8,080 bases of DNA from JBFWIL01 sp050256015 (GCA_050256015.1 JBFWIL010000113.1:1-8080), one strand, 5' to 3'; shown: positions 1 to 7,789, numbered from the stretch's first letter. The notes: a model not told the origin generated them from the sequence alone. Made by a program: numbers and translations.

Positions 1-3000
1 TTTTACCGCAGTGAAGAGATCAACACCAGTCAGAAATTTGAAATCGATATTAAAAACGGGACTATTTTTGAAGTCCTGGATGATATTCTGCCCAAGGCCA
101 ATCTTACGTACCAGGTGTTTGATAAGTATATCGCGATCAGTTCCTCTCCGGATAACTTTCCGGCGTTAAGCAACCAGGTCAGTCGTCAGGAAGGAAAAGT
201 GACAGGGAAGGTAACCGATAATTCGGGGGCATCGCTTCCGGGGGTAACCATCACTGTGAAAGGTACCGCACAGGGTACGATTACAGATGCCAACGGGAAT
301 TACATGCTCGCCAACGTTCCCGTAAATGCCACTTTGGTCTGTTCATTTGTAGGAATGAAAACACAGGAAATTCCTGTTGACATGCGTTCTGTTATCGATG
401 TCGTTTTAGCTACCGAGTTAACAGATATTGATGAAGTCGTGGTGATTGGTTACGGCGTTCAAAAAAAGAGTGTTGTAACGGCTGCTATCAGCCGGGTTAC
501 CGCGGAAGAGCTGAATAACACGTCACCTACCCGTGTTGAAGATGTTCTTAAAGGCAAAGCCTCAGGGGTACAGATCACACAAAGTTCGGGTCAGCCGGGA
601 GCCGATTCAAAAGTCAGGATACGGGGTATTGGCACGGTCAATAACAGCGATCCCCTTTATATAGTGGATGGCATGCCCGTTGACGGAGGTATCGATTATC
701 TGAATCCTGTGGATATCCAGTCGATCGAGATACTGAAAGACGCTGCATCTTCTGCCATTTACGGCGCCCGTGCTGCTAACGGGGTCATCCTGGTTACGAC
801 GAAATCCGGGAAATCCGGGAAAACGACCATTAACTATGATGTTTCCTACGGATGGCAGAATCCATGGAGAAAAAAATCGGTATTAAATGCAACCGAGTAC
901 ATGATCATTATGAATGAAGCCGCCATCAATGATGGAAATGATCCCAGATATTCACAGGAACAGGTTGCATCTGCAGGAAAAGGTACCGACTGGCAGGATG
1001 AAACGTTCAATTATGATGCACCGATCCAAAGCCATCAGGTAAGTATTAGCGGCGGAAATGAAAAAGTAACCTATTTTTTATCGCTGGGTTATTTTGATCA
1101 GGAAGGTATTGTAGGCGGAGATTACGGAAAGTCAAACTTCAACCGGTGGAGTATCCGTTCCAACAATACCTATAACGTCTTTGAAACGAATGACCGCTCT
1201 TTTCTTGATAAAATCAGGATTGGGATCAATCTGGGCTATTCAAGGACAAAATCTTCAACTATTGAAGCCAACTCTGAATACGGATCCATCCTGGGAAGCG
1301 CTTTGGCGTTTGATCCAACGATACCTGTTTATGCTGCTGATCCTGACGCCGTCCTGGCACTTCACCCTTATGCTGTAAAAGACAAAAACGGGAATGTCTT
1401 CTCTACTCCGCCAAGTGGATTCCAGGAAATAGCCAACCCGGTTGGCATGCTAAACGCTCCTTCAAAGAGTCAGGGGAATGCAGACAAGTTTGTAGCTACC
1501 TTCTGGGGTGAAGTCAATGTCATTGACGGATTGAAATTCCGGTCCAGCTATGGCGTAGACCTTGCTTTTTGGGGAACCGATGGTTACACGTTCCCTTATT
1601 TTCTGGCAACACAGGGCAAAGATATCACACAAAGTTCTGTCCATTCCGAGATGCACCGCGGATTTACATGGCAGGTTGAAAATACCCTGACCTATACAAA
1701 AACCTTTGCTGAAAAACACAACCTGACCGTTTTAGCGGGACAATCAGCCAAGGAATATCGGGTTCGCGAACTTTTTGGTGATGACTATGACCTGCTGGAG
1801 ACTGATCCCTCCAAAGCAAATATCGATTACGCGATTGCTGACCGGGACGAAGAACGTGTAGCCGGTGGGACAGGTGGGTTCACTTCTCAAACGCTGGCCT
1901 CTTATTTCGGACGTTTGGATTATAACTATGATGAAAAATATCTTTTTCAGGCCACTGTACGACGGGATGGATCGTCAAACTTTGGACCGAGCAACAAATG
2001 GGGGGGTTTCCCTTCTTTCTCCGTAGGCTGGAACATGACCAATGAAACCTTTATGGAAAATCGTCCGGCATGGTTGAGCCATCTGAAATTACGGGGTAGC
2101 TGGGGTAAGAACGGAAATGAACGAATAGGCCAGTTCCGCTATACCAGCCTGATGAACGGTGGACAAAACTACTATTTCGGATCAGGTGACCTTTCAACCA
2201 TGCAATATGGAAGCAGCCCGTCCAACATATCCAATCCGGATGTAAAATGGGAAGAATCAAAACAAACAGACCTGGGTTTTGAATCCGGATTTTTCAACAA
2301 CTCCCTTACTTTCGGGTTTGATTACTTCAAGAAAAAAACAAAGGGCATGTTGATGGATCAGCCAATCCCTGATTATGTAGGGAAAGGTGCACCGATCGCG
2401 AATGCCGGGGACATGGAAAACTGGGGGCTGGAATTTGAAACTGGTTATAAACTGATAATTAAGGATTTCACGCTTAATGTTTTGGCAAATGCCTCCTATC
2501 TGAAGAATAAACTGATCCGATTAGGTAATGCCAGCGGGGAAGCTATTTATGAAAATGCCGGCGCTTCGGGCGTAGGAAGTTATGTTAAAGGCAAAAACGG
2601 TGAAGTTTATCCATTCTTCTATGGTTATAAAACAAATGGCTTGCTTCAGAATCAGCAGCAAGCTGACGAATATAATGCCCAATACGGTGAACAGGCACAA
2701 CCGGGTGATGTTATTTTCCAGGATATAGCGGGCGCTCTTGATGATAAAGGTAATCCAATTCCTGATGGCAAAATCACGGATGACGATAAAGTAAAAATTG
2801 GGAAAGGGATGCCCGACTGGACATTTGGCCTTACGCTGGGTGCAGAATGGAAAGGATTTGACCTGAACATGTTCTTCCAGGGCTCATATGGCAACGATAT
2901 TTTTGACTTTTCACAAAGAGGCGATATTACTGCCATGAACCGTCCTTCCTGGATCCTTGATCGTTGGGTTGGTGAGGGGACTTCAACCAAGATCCCCCGG

Positions 3001-3297
3001 ATGACTGCTGTCAACCCGAACCGCAACTGGCGTTCTTCCGATCTGTATATTAAAGACGGTTCCTATGTCCGTCTTAAAACATTGCAATTGGGTTATACCC
3101 TGCCGTCCCGGTTAACACAGAAAGCTGCTATACAAAAATTGAGAATATATATCTCAGGTGAAAATTTATTGACGTTCACCGATTACGACGGATTTGATCC
3201 GGAAATCGCTTCCGGGGGATATACCACGATCGGCATTGACCGGGGAATTTATCCACAGTCAAGGGTTATCTCTTTGGGCGCAAATATTTCATTCTAA
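1..3297 (+). CDS. SusC-like TonB-dependent outer-membrane transporter with STN domain, 5' end cut by window
   Basis: Imports oligosaccharides across the outer membrane with TonB/ExbBD energy, acting as the barrel under a SusD lid. The frame is open from base 1, so the GTG at 115 is not the true start; 1098 residues are visible. Residues about 1-50 (including FEVLDDILPKANLTYQV) are the end of a secretin/TonB short N-terminal (STN) domain. Residues about 66-128 are the carboxypeptidase-regulatory-like beta-sandwich (GKVTDNSGASLPGVTITVKG). DEVVVIGYG lies at 144-152, and the plug spans about 155-272 with VRIRGIG, PLYIVDGMPV and SIEILKDAASSAIYGARAANG. The rest is the beta-barrel, ending in a terminal Phe (LGANISF). 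Probably only the signal peptide and first part of STN are missing. STN-bearing SusC proteins are usually controlled through a FecR-type anti-sigma factor, so such genes are expected upstream (inference). The family call is secure; the substrate is inferred from neighbours. Confidence 0.96.
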   Translation, partial: FYRSEEINTSQKFEIDIKNGTIFEVLDDILPKANLTYQVFDKYIAISSSPDNFPALSNQVSRQEGKVTGKVTDNSGASLPGVTITVKGTAQGTITDANGNYMLANVPVNATLVCSFVGMKTQEIPVDMRSVIDVVLATELTDIDEVVVIGYGVQKKSVVTAAISRVTAEELNNTSPTRVEDVLKGKASGVQITQSSGQPGADSKVRIRGIGTVNNSDPLYIVDGMPVDGGIDYLNPVDIQSIEILKDAASSAIYGARAANGVILVTTKSGKSGKTTINYDVSYGWQNPWRKKSVLNATEYMIIMNEAAINDGNDPRYSQEQVASAGKGTDWQDETFNYDAPIQSHQVSISGGNEKVTYFLSLGYFDQEGIVGGDYGKSNFNRWSIRSNNTYNVFETNDRSFLDKIRIGINLGYSRTKSSTIEANSEYGSILGSALAFDPTIPVYAADPDAVLALHPYAVKDKNGNVFSTPPSGFQEIANPVGMLNAPSKSQGNADKFVATFWGEVNVIDGLKFRSSYGVDLAFWGTDGYTFPYFLATQGKDITQSSVHSEMHRGFTWQVENTLTYTKTFAEKHNLTVLAGQSAKEYRVRELFGDDYDLLETDPSKANIDYAIADRDEERVAGGTGGFTSQTLASYFGRLDYNYDEKYLFQATVRRDGSSNFGPSNKWGGFPSFSVGWNMTNETFMENRPAWLSHLKLRGSWGKNGNERIGQFRYTSLMNGGQNYYFGSGDLSTMQYGSSPSNISNPDVKWEESKQTDLGFESGFFNNSLTFGFDYFKKKTKGMLMDQPIPDYVGKGAPIANAGDMENWGLEFETGYKLIIKDFTLNVLANASYLKNKLIRLGNASGEAIYENAGASGVGSYVKGKNGEVYPFFYGYKTNGLLQNQQQADEYNAQYGEQAQPGDVIFQDIAGALDDKGNPIPDGKITDDDKVKIGKGMPDWTFGLTLGAEWKGFDLNMFFQGSYGNDIFDFSQRGDITAMNRPSWILDRWVGEGTSTKIPRMTAVNPNRNWRSSDLYIKDGSYVRLKTLQLGYTLPSRLTQKAAIQKLRIYISGENLLTFTDYDGFDPEIASGGYTTIGIDRGIYPQSRVISLGANISF

Positions 3298-3316
3298 CCT
3301 TTAAATTACCAGGAAT

Positions 3317-4816
3317 ATGAAAAAATATAGTTTTATAATTGCATTGTCCGCGATCATTGGGTTATCCTCTTGTACCGATGATTTTCTATCGATTTCTCCG
3401 ACAGCTTCGCAGGAGGCAGGAGGTGAGGCAACAGAAGGGGCCATTTTATCCAATCTCGCTTCCTGCTACCAGATCCTGCTGTTTGACAGTTATGCAGATA
3501 ATAATTATAACAGTATTGTTTTAATGTCTGACCTGCGTTCAGATGATATTTATAAAGGTGGCGGTGATGCCGGTGACCAGGCTCAACTATACCGTCTGTC
3601 CCTGTTTGACGCGACTCCGACTGAACTTCCTTCAGGACTTTGGACGATCTATTACCAGGGACTTAGCCGCTGCAACAATGTCATTCAGGCCTGCGAAAAC
3701 GCGGTTGACGTACCGGAGTCAAATCTGAACCAGTACAAAGCAGAAGCTCATTTCCTTCGGGCATACTATATCCATTGGTTATGGAAGTTCTGGGGCAATA
3801 TTCCTTACTTTGAAGAAGACCTGCCTGCACCTTATATGGCAAAACAATATACCGCCGATGAAATTTATGAAAAAATTATTGCCGATGTTGATTTTGCTAT
3901 TGAAGGAGATAAACTCCCGATGCATATAACCCCTGTCAATGATGGAAGAGTAACCAAGGCTGCTGCTATGATGCTGAAAGCCAGGATTGTAATGTATCAA
4001 AAGGATCAAAGCAAATATGCCGGCGTATTAAACGACATGTCGGAAATTATCGGAAATTACAGTTTATTGAATGATTTTGGGGCTATCTGGCTGAACTCAG
4101 GCGAATTTTGTGATGAGTCTGTTTTTGAAAGCAACCAGCTTCCTGAAGGAAAAACCTGGGCTTCCGGAAACCAGGGATACGGAACAAACCTTCCGGCTTT
4201 TATCTCTCCCAATGAGTTAAAAGGTCAGGAACCTTTCATAGGCGGCTGGGGATTCGGACCGGTCCGCGCTGAAGCTTACGCCATTTATGAAGAGGCCGAC
4301 ACCCGGCGTGCTGCCTCCATTAACAAATTTGAAGACGGGACATATACTCCCCGGTTCCAGAATACCGGATTGTTCATGGCTAAATACGCCGCCCGCGAAG
4401 GATATAACCCTCCTCCGGGAGATGTTGATCTGAACTACGACAATAACCTTCGTATTTTTCGCTATGCCGAAGTATTGCTCAATGCAGCCGAATTGATCGT
4501 AATGGATGGCGTTTCACCTGTTGGTGGCATTACAGCCCAGGGGTGCCTGGACGAAATAAGGGAACGTGCCGGTGTTCCGTCTATCCCGGCTACGGCTGCC
4601 AATATCAAGCTGGAACGCCGTCGTGAGTTCCTGGGCGAAGGCATGCGTTTCTGGGACCTGGTCCGTTGGGGAGACACAGGGATCCTGACAGAAAACAAAC
4701 CGGAATTCTCTTCGGTAAGGACATGGGACGATCATTGTAAATATCTGCCCATCCCGCAATCCGAGATCGAAAAAACAGAAGGGGAATTCAAATTAGTACA
4801 AAACCCCGGCTATTAA
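3317..4816 (+). CDS. SusD/RagB-family glycan-binding surface lipoprotein
   Basis: This is the partner lid of the SusC transporter and binds glycan at the cell surface. The 499-residue protein starts with a lipoprotein signal peptide; the lipobox LSSC puts the acylated cysteine at residue 19. The following TDD resembles the acidic Bacteroidota surface-export signal. Helical TPR-like segments are visible at about 142-163 (AEAHFLRAYYIHWLWKFWG) and 210-224. The conserved SusD C-terminal part has RYAEVLLNAAE (382-392), ERRREFLGEGMRFWDLVRWG (433-452), and YLPIPQSEI near the end with terminal NPGY. Its length is normal for the family. It begins 19 bases after the SusC stop; AGGA at 3311-3314 is too close to the ATG to be a classical Shine-Dalgarno. 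It is almost certainly cotranscribed with SusC. The family is clear; the bound glycan is not readable from the sequence. Confidence 0.96.
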   Translation: MKKYSFIIALSAIIGLSSCTDDFLSISPTASQEAGGEATEGAILSNLASCYQILLFDSYADNNYNSIVLMSDLRSDDIYKGGGDAGDQAQLYRLSLFDATPTELPSGLWTIYYQGLSRCNNVIQACENAVDVPESNLNQYKAEAHFLRAYYIHWLWKFWGNIPYFEEDLPAPYMAKQYTADEIYEKIIADVDFAIEGDKLPMHITPVNDGRVTKAAAMMLKARIVMYQKDQSKYAGVLNDMSEIIGNYSLLNDFGAIWLNSGEFCDESVFESNQLPEGKTWASGNQGYGTNLPAFISPNELKGQEPFIGGWGFGPVRAEAYAIYEEADTRRAASINKFEDGTYTPRFQNTGLFMAKYAAREGYNPPPGDVDLNYDNNLRIFRYAEVLLNAAELIVMDGVSPVGGITAQGCLDEIRERAGVPSIPATAANIKLERRREFLGEGMRFWDLVRWGDTGILTENKPEFSSVRTWDDHCKYLPIPQSEIEKTEGEFKLVQNPGY

Positions 4817-4925
4817 TCATTCTAAATTAATTTGAACATGAAACGAGCCATAAGTATCGCCTTCAAAAAAACGGAGGATTTCCCGGCGAGTTCCATGTGG
4901 CAATTAAAAAACAAATTATAAACAC
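4817..4925 (+). other. SusD-to-SGBP gap holding a 27-codon ORF
   Basis: This 109-base AT-rich gap has a short open frame at 4838-4921. It encodes a 27-residue peptide starting MKRAISIAFKK and ending QLKNKL, with a stop 4 bases before the next gene's ATG. The start of the peptide looks like a clipped signal-peptide start (MK-R then hydrophobic), but no hydrophobic core follows. It could be a chance ORF, a leader, or the remnant of a deleted lipoprotein gene. The palindrome AAATTAATTT sits at 4824-4833. I see no convincing terminator or promoter, so cotranscription of the flanking genes is likely. Confidence 0.25.
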
Positions 4926-6380
4926 ATGAAAGATACACTGAAAATAGAAGTTTTGGCATTGATCATGATCTTTGTCATGCTGGCTTGCGATCCGAAAGAA
5001 GATTCAGATTATTCGCTTGGTGAGATACCTGTGGCTGAACAACTGGATTTCTCAAGCACGCCAACTGCCGCAAAACCAAATGTTGTTGACTTTACCAATA
5101 CCTCGAAGGTGACAGGTATTGCGACATGGGATTTCGGCAACGGTTCAACCACGAAAGGAGAATCGGCCCAGGCTATCTACCCGTTTAAGGGAGAATATAC
5201 CATTGTCCTGACTTTATACACAACAGGCGGATCGGCAAGCATAACAAAAACCATAACGATCGAGAATGACGATATGTCGCTGCTGGACACGCCGATGTAC
5301 AATGCCCTGACTGGCGGGGCTGCCAATACCGATGGTAAAACATGGGTGTTCGATCAGTACCACAACGGGCATTTTGGTGTCGGACCTGCTGATGCATCTT
5401 CTCCTGAATGGTGGAGTTGTCCCGCTGAAGGAAAAACAAATAGCTCGCTGTATTCCCAGGAGTTTACCTTTACCCAGGTAGGGATTAAATTCGGATGGGT
5501 AAACAACGGCAATGTTTACACCAATGAAGCAGGAAGGGCTGCCCTTGCCGATCTGGGCTATCCCAATTCGGTTGTCCCCCCGGACGGGGATTTTGACGTG
5601 GAATATGTCCCAAAAACAAACTACACGTTTGCGTTAAACGAATCTGCGGGTACAATTACGCTAAGTGGCGGCGCATTTTTCGGGCATTATGCCGGGACAT
5701 CAACTTACCAGATCTTAACACTTACGGATGAAGAACTGTACCTGAAATGTGCAAGTACGACAGAATCTGGAAATGGATGGTGGTACCGTCTCATTCCAAA
5801 GGAACTGAACGTTAAGCCGGTTATCGATATCCCGTTGAAGACCGTTGAACTGAATGAAGATTTTGAATCGGAAACACCCGAAGTCTCTTTTGTTTCTGAG
5901 GATATGGGGCCACTGACGAATCCTTATTATTCAAATCCGGCGCCAATTGGAGTGAATACGTCGGCCAAGGTATTCCTGTATCAGAAGCCGGATGCTTTTT
6001 ATTCGAACGTGTACTTTCAGGCCGATGGTTACAGGTTTGACTTAAGTGAACAGAACATGATAACCGTTAAGGTATTCATCCCGTCATACAATGATTATGA
6101 CACGGAATTCCCGGTTGCAGGCGACTGGATCACGAATAACCAGTTGAAACCTCAGTTGTCGGTCAAACTCCAGGACTCATCAAAGGGAGGAAACGCATGG
6201 GAAACCCAAACGGAAATTATCCGGGCAGATCTTGAAACCGACAAATGGATTGAACTTACGTTTGATTTCAGTACCGTGAGCAGCCGCGAAGATTATGACA
6301 AGATTGTCATTCAGTTCGGAGCTGAGGGGCACGCGGCCCCGGGAATCTTCTTCTTTGATGATTTTGCATTCACAAAATGA
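4926..6380 (+). CDS. PKD-domain lipoprotein with C-terminal CBM-like jelly-roll; probable surface glycan-binding protein
   Basis: Probably a non-catalytic surface glycan-binding protein occupying the SusE/F-like position of the PUL. The protein has 484 residues. The signal peptide ends at MLAC with the lipid cysteine at 21, followed by acidic DPKEDSD, a surface-export-like context. A PKD Ig-like domain spans about 41-114, with WDFGNG at 68-73 and YPFKGEYTIVLTLYTTGG. Residues about 120-292 are a beta-rich, aromatic segment (W140, WW162-163, WW285-286) that I cannot assign to a named family. From about 308 (ELNEDFES) to the end (GIFFFDDFAF) the sequence has the look of a CBM4/CBM22-like galactose-binding jelly-roll. 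No glycosidase motif was seen. PKD lipoproteins directly after SusD are typical of laminarin PULs. The ATG is preceded by an A-rich stretch without a Shine-Dalgarno. Glucan binding is inferred. Confidence 0.85.
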   Translation: MKDTLKIEVLALIMIFVMLACDPKEDSDYSLGEIPVAEQLDFSSTPTAAKPNVVDFTNTSKVTGIATWDFGNGSTTKGESAQAIYPFKGEYTIVLTLYTTGGSASITKTITIENDDMSLLDTPMYNALTGGAANTDGKTWVFDQYHNGHFGVGPADASSPEWWSCPAEGKTNSSLYSQEFTFTQVGIKFGWVNNGNVYTNEAGRAALADLGYPNSVVPPDGDFDVEYVPKTNYTFALNESAGTITLSGGAFFGHYAGTSTYQILTLTDEELYLKCASTTESGNGWWYRLIPKELNVKPVIDIPLKTVELNEDFESETPEVSFVSEDMGPLTNPYYSNPAPIGVNTSAKVFLYQKPDAFYSNVYFQADGYRFDLSEQNMITVKVFIPSYNDYDTEFPVAGDWITNNQLKPQLSVKLQDSSKGGNAWETQTEIIRADLETDKWIELTFDFSTVSSREDYDKIVIQFGAEGHAAPGIFFFDDFAFTK

Positions 6381-6494
6381 AAAATCAGGAACAGGCTTGT
6401 CTGATGATGAACGAACCTTCTCTTCCGGCAATTCGTATATCTACGATCCGGGAGAAGACGGGATGGTTTTTGTAAATTATGGCTCAGGCTATAA

Positions 6495-6540
6495 AAAAGA
6501 AGCAGCAGGAAAGGATTTCCCCGATCCTGTTGCTTCTTTT
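6495..6540 (+). terminator. Strong hairpin resembling a bidirectional intrinsic terminator
   Basis: The left arm AAAAGAAGCAGCAGGA (6495-6510) pairs with the right arm TCCTGTTGCTTCTTTT (6525-6540). This gives 16 pairs with a single G-U wobble and a 14-base loop. The A-run and T-run belong to the outer stem, as in bidirectional terminators. Plus-strand RNA has a four-U end (CUUUU, then AUAAAAG). Minus-strand RNA would end in six U. It lies 114 bases after the SGBP stop and 94 bases before the GH16 start. It could end or weaken transcription from the SusCD operon, or protect the 3' end of the upstream message. Confidence 0.7.
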
Positions 6541-6590
6541 ATAAAAGTGGAAGGAATCAGGAGACCGGAATGAAATGAAAAGCCCCTTGG

Positions 6591-6620
6591 TTGTTAAAAT
6601 TTTTATAATTCATATTTTAC
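6591..6620 (+). promoter_or_regulatory. Weak candidate Bacteroidota-type promoter for the GH16 gene
   Basis: TTG at 6591-6593 is followed after 19 bases by TATTTTAC at 6613-6620. The Bacteroidota consensus is TTTG near -33 and TAnnTTTG near -7. The spacing fits, but the second box matches only partly (TA and the first two T of TTTG). A separate promoter would make sense because a terminator-like hairpin precedes it. The region is so AT-rich that chance matches are likely. Confidence 0.2.
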
Positions 6621-6633
6621 AAAAAATATTTGC

Positions 6634-7749
6634 ATGAAAAAATTGGCTTTAATATTATTTTTGTTTCTGCTGTTGGGATGCGATGACAGCAATTCTGCCG
6701 GTGTTGAAAGCGATATTTCAATCACCATATCGCCGGAAGAGTTGAGTTTTGATTATGGAGCATCTGTCCAAACGATAACCGTTACCGCGAATGCGGAATG
6801 GGGTGTATATTCGCCGGAAAGCTGGTGCACCCTATCTCCGGGCGGAGGGATTGCCGGAACAACCACACTTGGTATCACCGTAGCAGACAATAAGGATGAA
6901 GATTCCCGCACGGCAGTCCTGACCTTCAAATCGGGCACTTTCAGGCAGGATTATATGGTCACCCAGGGATTTAACGGGAACGCGGAAGAACCGGACATCC
7001 CGCCCCCTGACGGGTATGAACTGGTATGGCAGGACGAGTTCGACGATTCCCTTACGGCAACCGGGAAAGCTGCCTTACCCAACACTTCCGAATGGTGGTA
7101 CGAGACCGGGAACAGTGGCTGGGGAAACAATGAGCTCGAAAATTACATTGCCGCGGTGAGTGGAACCGATACTTGTGCCATGATATACGACGGGACCCTG
7201 AAGATCGTTGCCCGGAAATCGAGTAGTGAGGTGTTATCGGTACGGATGAATACCTCCAAAAGCTGGACTTACGGCTACTTTGAAGCCCGCCTGAAATTAC
7301 CGGGAGGTAAAGGTACCTGGCCCGCCTTCTGGATGATGCCCAAAAACTACACTGCCTGGCCGGATGACGGGGAGATTGATATCATGGAAGAAGTCGGTTA
7401 CCGTCCGAATTACGTCAGCTCTTCCATCCATTGTAAAGCCTATTATCATTCCATCGGCACCCAGAAAACAGCCGAAACGTATATTGCTACTGCCGAGAGC
7501 GAATTTCATGTCTATGCCGTGGAATGGACTGCTGACTATATTAAAGGCTATGCAGACGGAGAGGTGTACTTTGAGTTTTACAATGACGGGAAAAACAATA
7601 AGGATACCTGGCCTTTTTATAATCCGTTCTACCTGAAGCTGAACCTGGCATGGGGCGGCAACTGGGGCGGGGCCGAAGGTGTTGACGAATCGGTATTGCC
7701 TGCTGTCTATGAAGTTGATTATGTCAGGGTGTTTCAAAAGGACGAATAA
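6634..7749 (+). CDS. BACON-GH16 family lipoprotein, probable endo-beta-1,3-glucanase (laminarinase)
   Basis: Predicted to hydrolyse internal beta-1,3 (or mixed beta-1,3/1,4) glucan bonds with retention of configuration, at the cell surface. The protein has 371 residues. Lipobox LLGC places the lipid cysteine at 16, followed by DDSNS, an acidic surface-export-like context. A BACON domain covers about 27-112 (ITVTANAEWGVYSPESW; Trp 56 and 64). A short proline-rich linker (about 117-127) leads to the GH16 catalytic domain (about 128-369). The active-site motif GEIDIMEE gives E247 nucleophile, D249 and E252 acid/base; the extra residue before the last Glu is the beta-bulge form found in laminarinases. 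GWGNNELENY (162-171), GTWPAFWMMP (227-236), EFHVYAVEW and GGNWGG followed by VDYVRVFQ also fit GH16 subfamily 3. The domain appears complete. It is preceded by a terminator-like hairpin, so expression may be partly independent. Linkage specificity is inferred. Confidence 0.93.
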   Translation: MKKLALILFLFLLLGCDDSNSAGVESDISITISPEELSFDYGASVQTITVTANAEWGVYSPESWCTLSPGGGIAGTTTLGITVADNKDEDSRTAVLTFKSGTFRQDYMVTQGFNGNAEEPDIPPPDGYELVWQDEFDDSLTATGKAALPNTSEWWYETGNSGWGNNELENYIAAVSGTDTCAMIYDGTLKIVARKSSSEVLSVRMNTSKSWTYGYFEARLKLPGGKGTWPAFWMMPKNYTAWPDDGEIDIMEEVGYRPNYVSSSIHCKAYYHSIGTQKTAETYIATAESEFHVYAVEWTADYIKGYADGEVYFEFYNDGKNNKDTWPFYNPFYLKLNLAWGGNWGGAEGVDESVLPAVYEVDYVRVFQKDE

Positions 7750-7789
7750 ATGGATACTCTTTATTCCCTTTGAACCGAAAATATTAACA

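Larger units (their letters stand above)
6381..6633 (+). other. Intergenic region between SGBP and GH16 genes
   Basis: This 253-base gap is much longer than the other gaps in the PUL. It contains the terminator-like hairpin at 6495-6540 and a very AT-rich stretch (6594-6633) in front of the GH16 gene. One plus-strand frame, offset from the SGBP frame, is open through the gap to a stop at 6571-6573 (visible pieces include GNSYIYDPGEDGMVFVNYG and VASFIKVEG). It matches nothing I recognise, has no ATG between 6381 and 6462, and passes through both hairpin arms. I treat it as non-coding or decayed sequence. Confidence 0.5.

Noticed and set aside
115..117. GTG as the start codon of the SusC gene
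   Set aside because: The same frame is open to base 1 and the sequence before 115 reads as STN-domain protein, so the gene starts outside the window.
802..819. Tandem 9-base repeat (AAATCCGGG twice)
   Set aside because: It encodes KSGKSG, a common motif at the end of SusC plug domains, so it is explained by protein sequence.
574..1637. 14-base direct repeat ATCACACAAAGTTC at 574-587 and 1624-1637
   Set aside because: Both copies encode ITQSS in the same reading frame inside SusC; flanks differ and nothing suggests recombination. Probably coincidence of codon use.
1462..3026. Antisense ORFs of 69-124 codons inside SusC (1462-1719, 2051-2260, 2652-3026)
   Set aside because: They lie opposite well-conserved SusC domains, have no start signals of note and no recognisable protein features; shadows of the real gene.
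6381..6476. Stop-codon readthrough of the SGBP gene
   Set aside because: The frame after the TGA stays open for 31 codons, but the jelly-roll domain is already complete with its typical last strand (IFFFDDFAF) and the extension has no recognisable features.
7297..7737. Antisense 146-codon ORF inside GH16
   Set aside because: It fully overlaps the conserved GH16 catalytic domain on the opposite strand and shows no family resemblance; a codon-bias shadow.
7750..7789. Terminator between the convergent GH16 and hicA genes
   Set aside because: No stem of useful length with a T-run could be found in these 40 bases.
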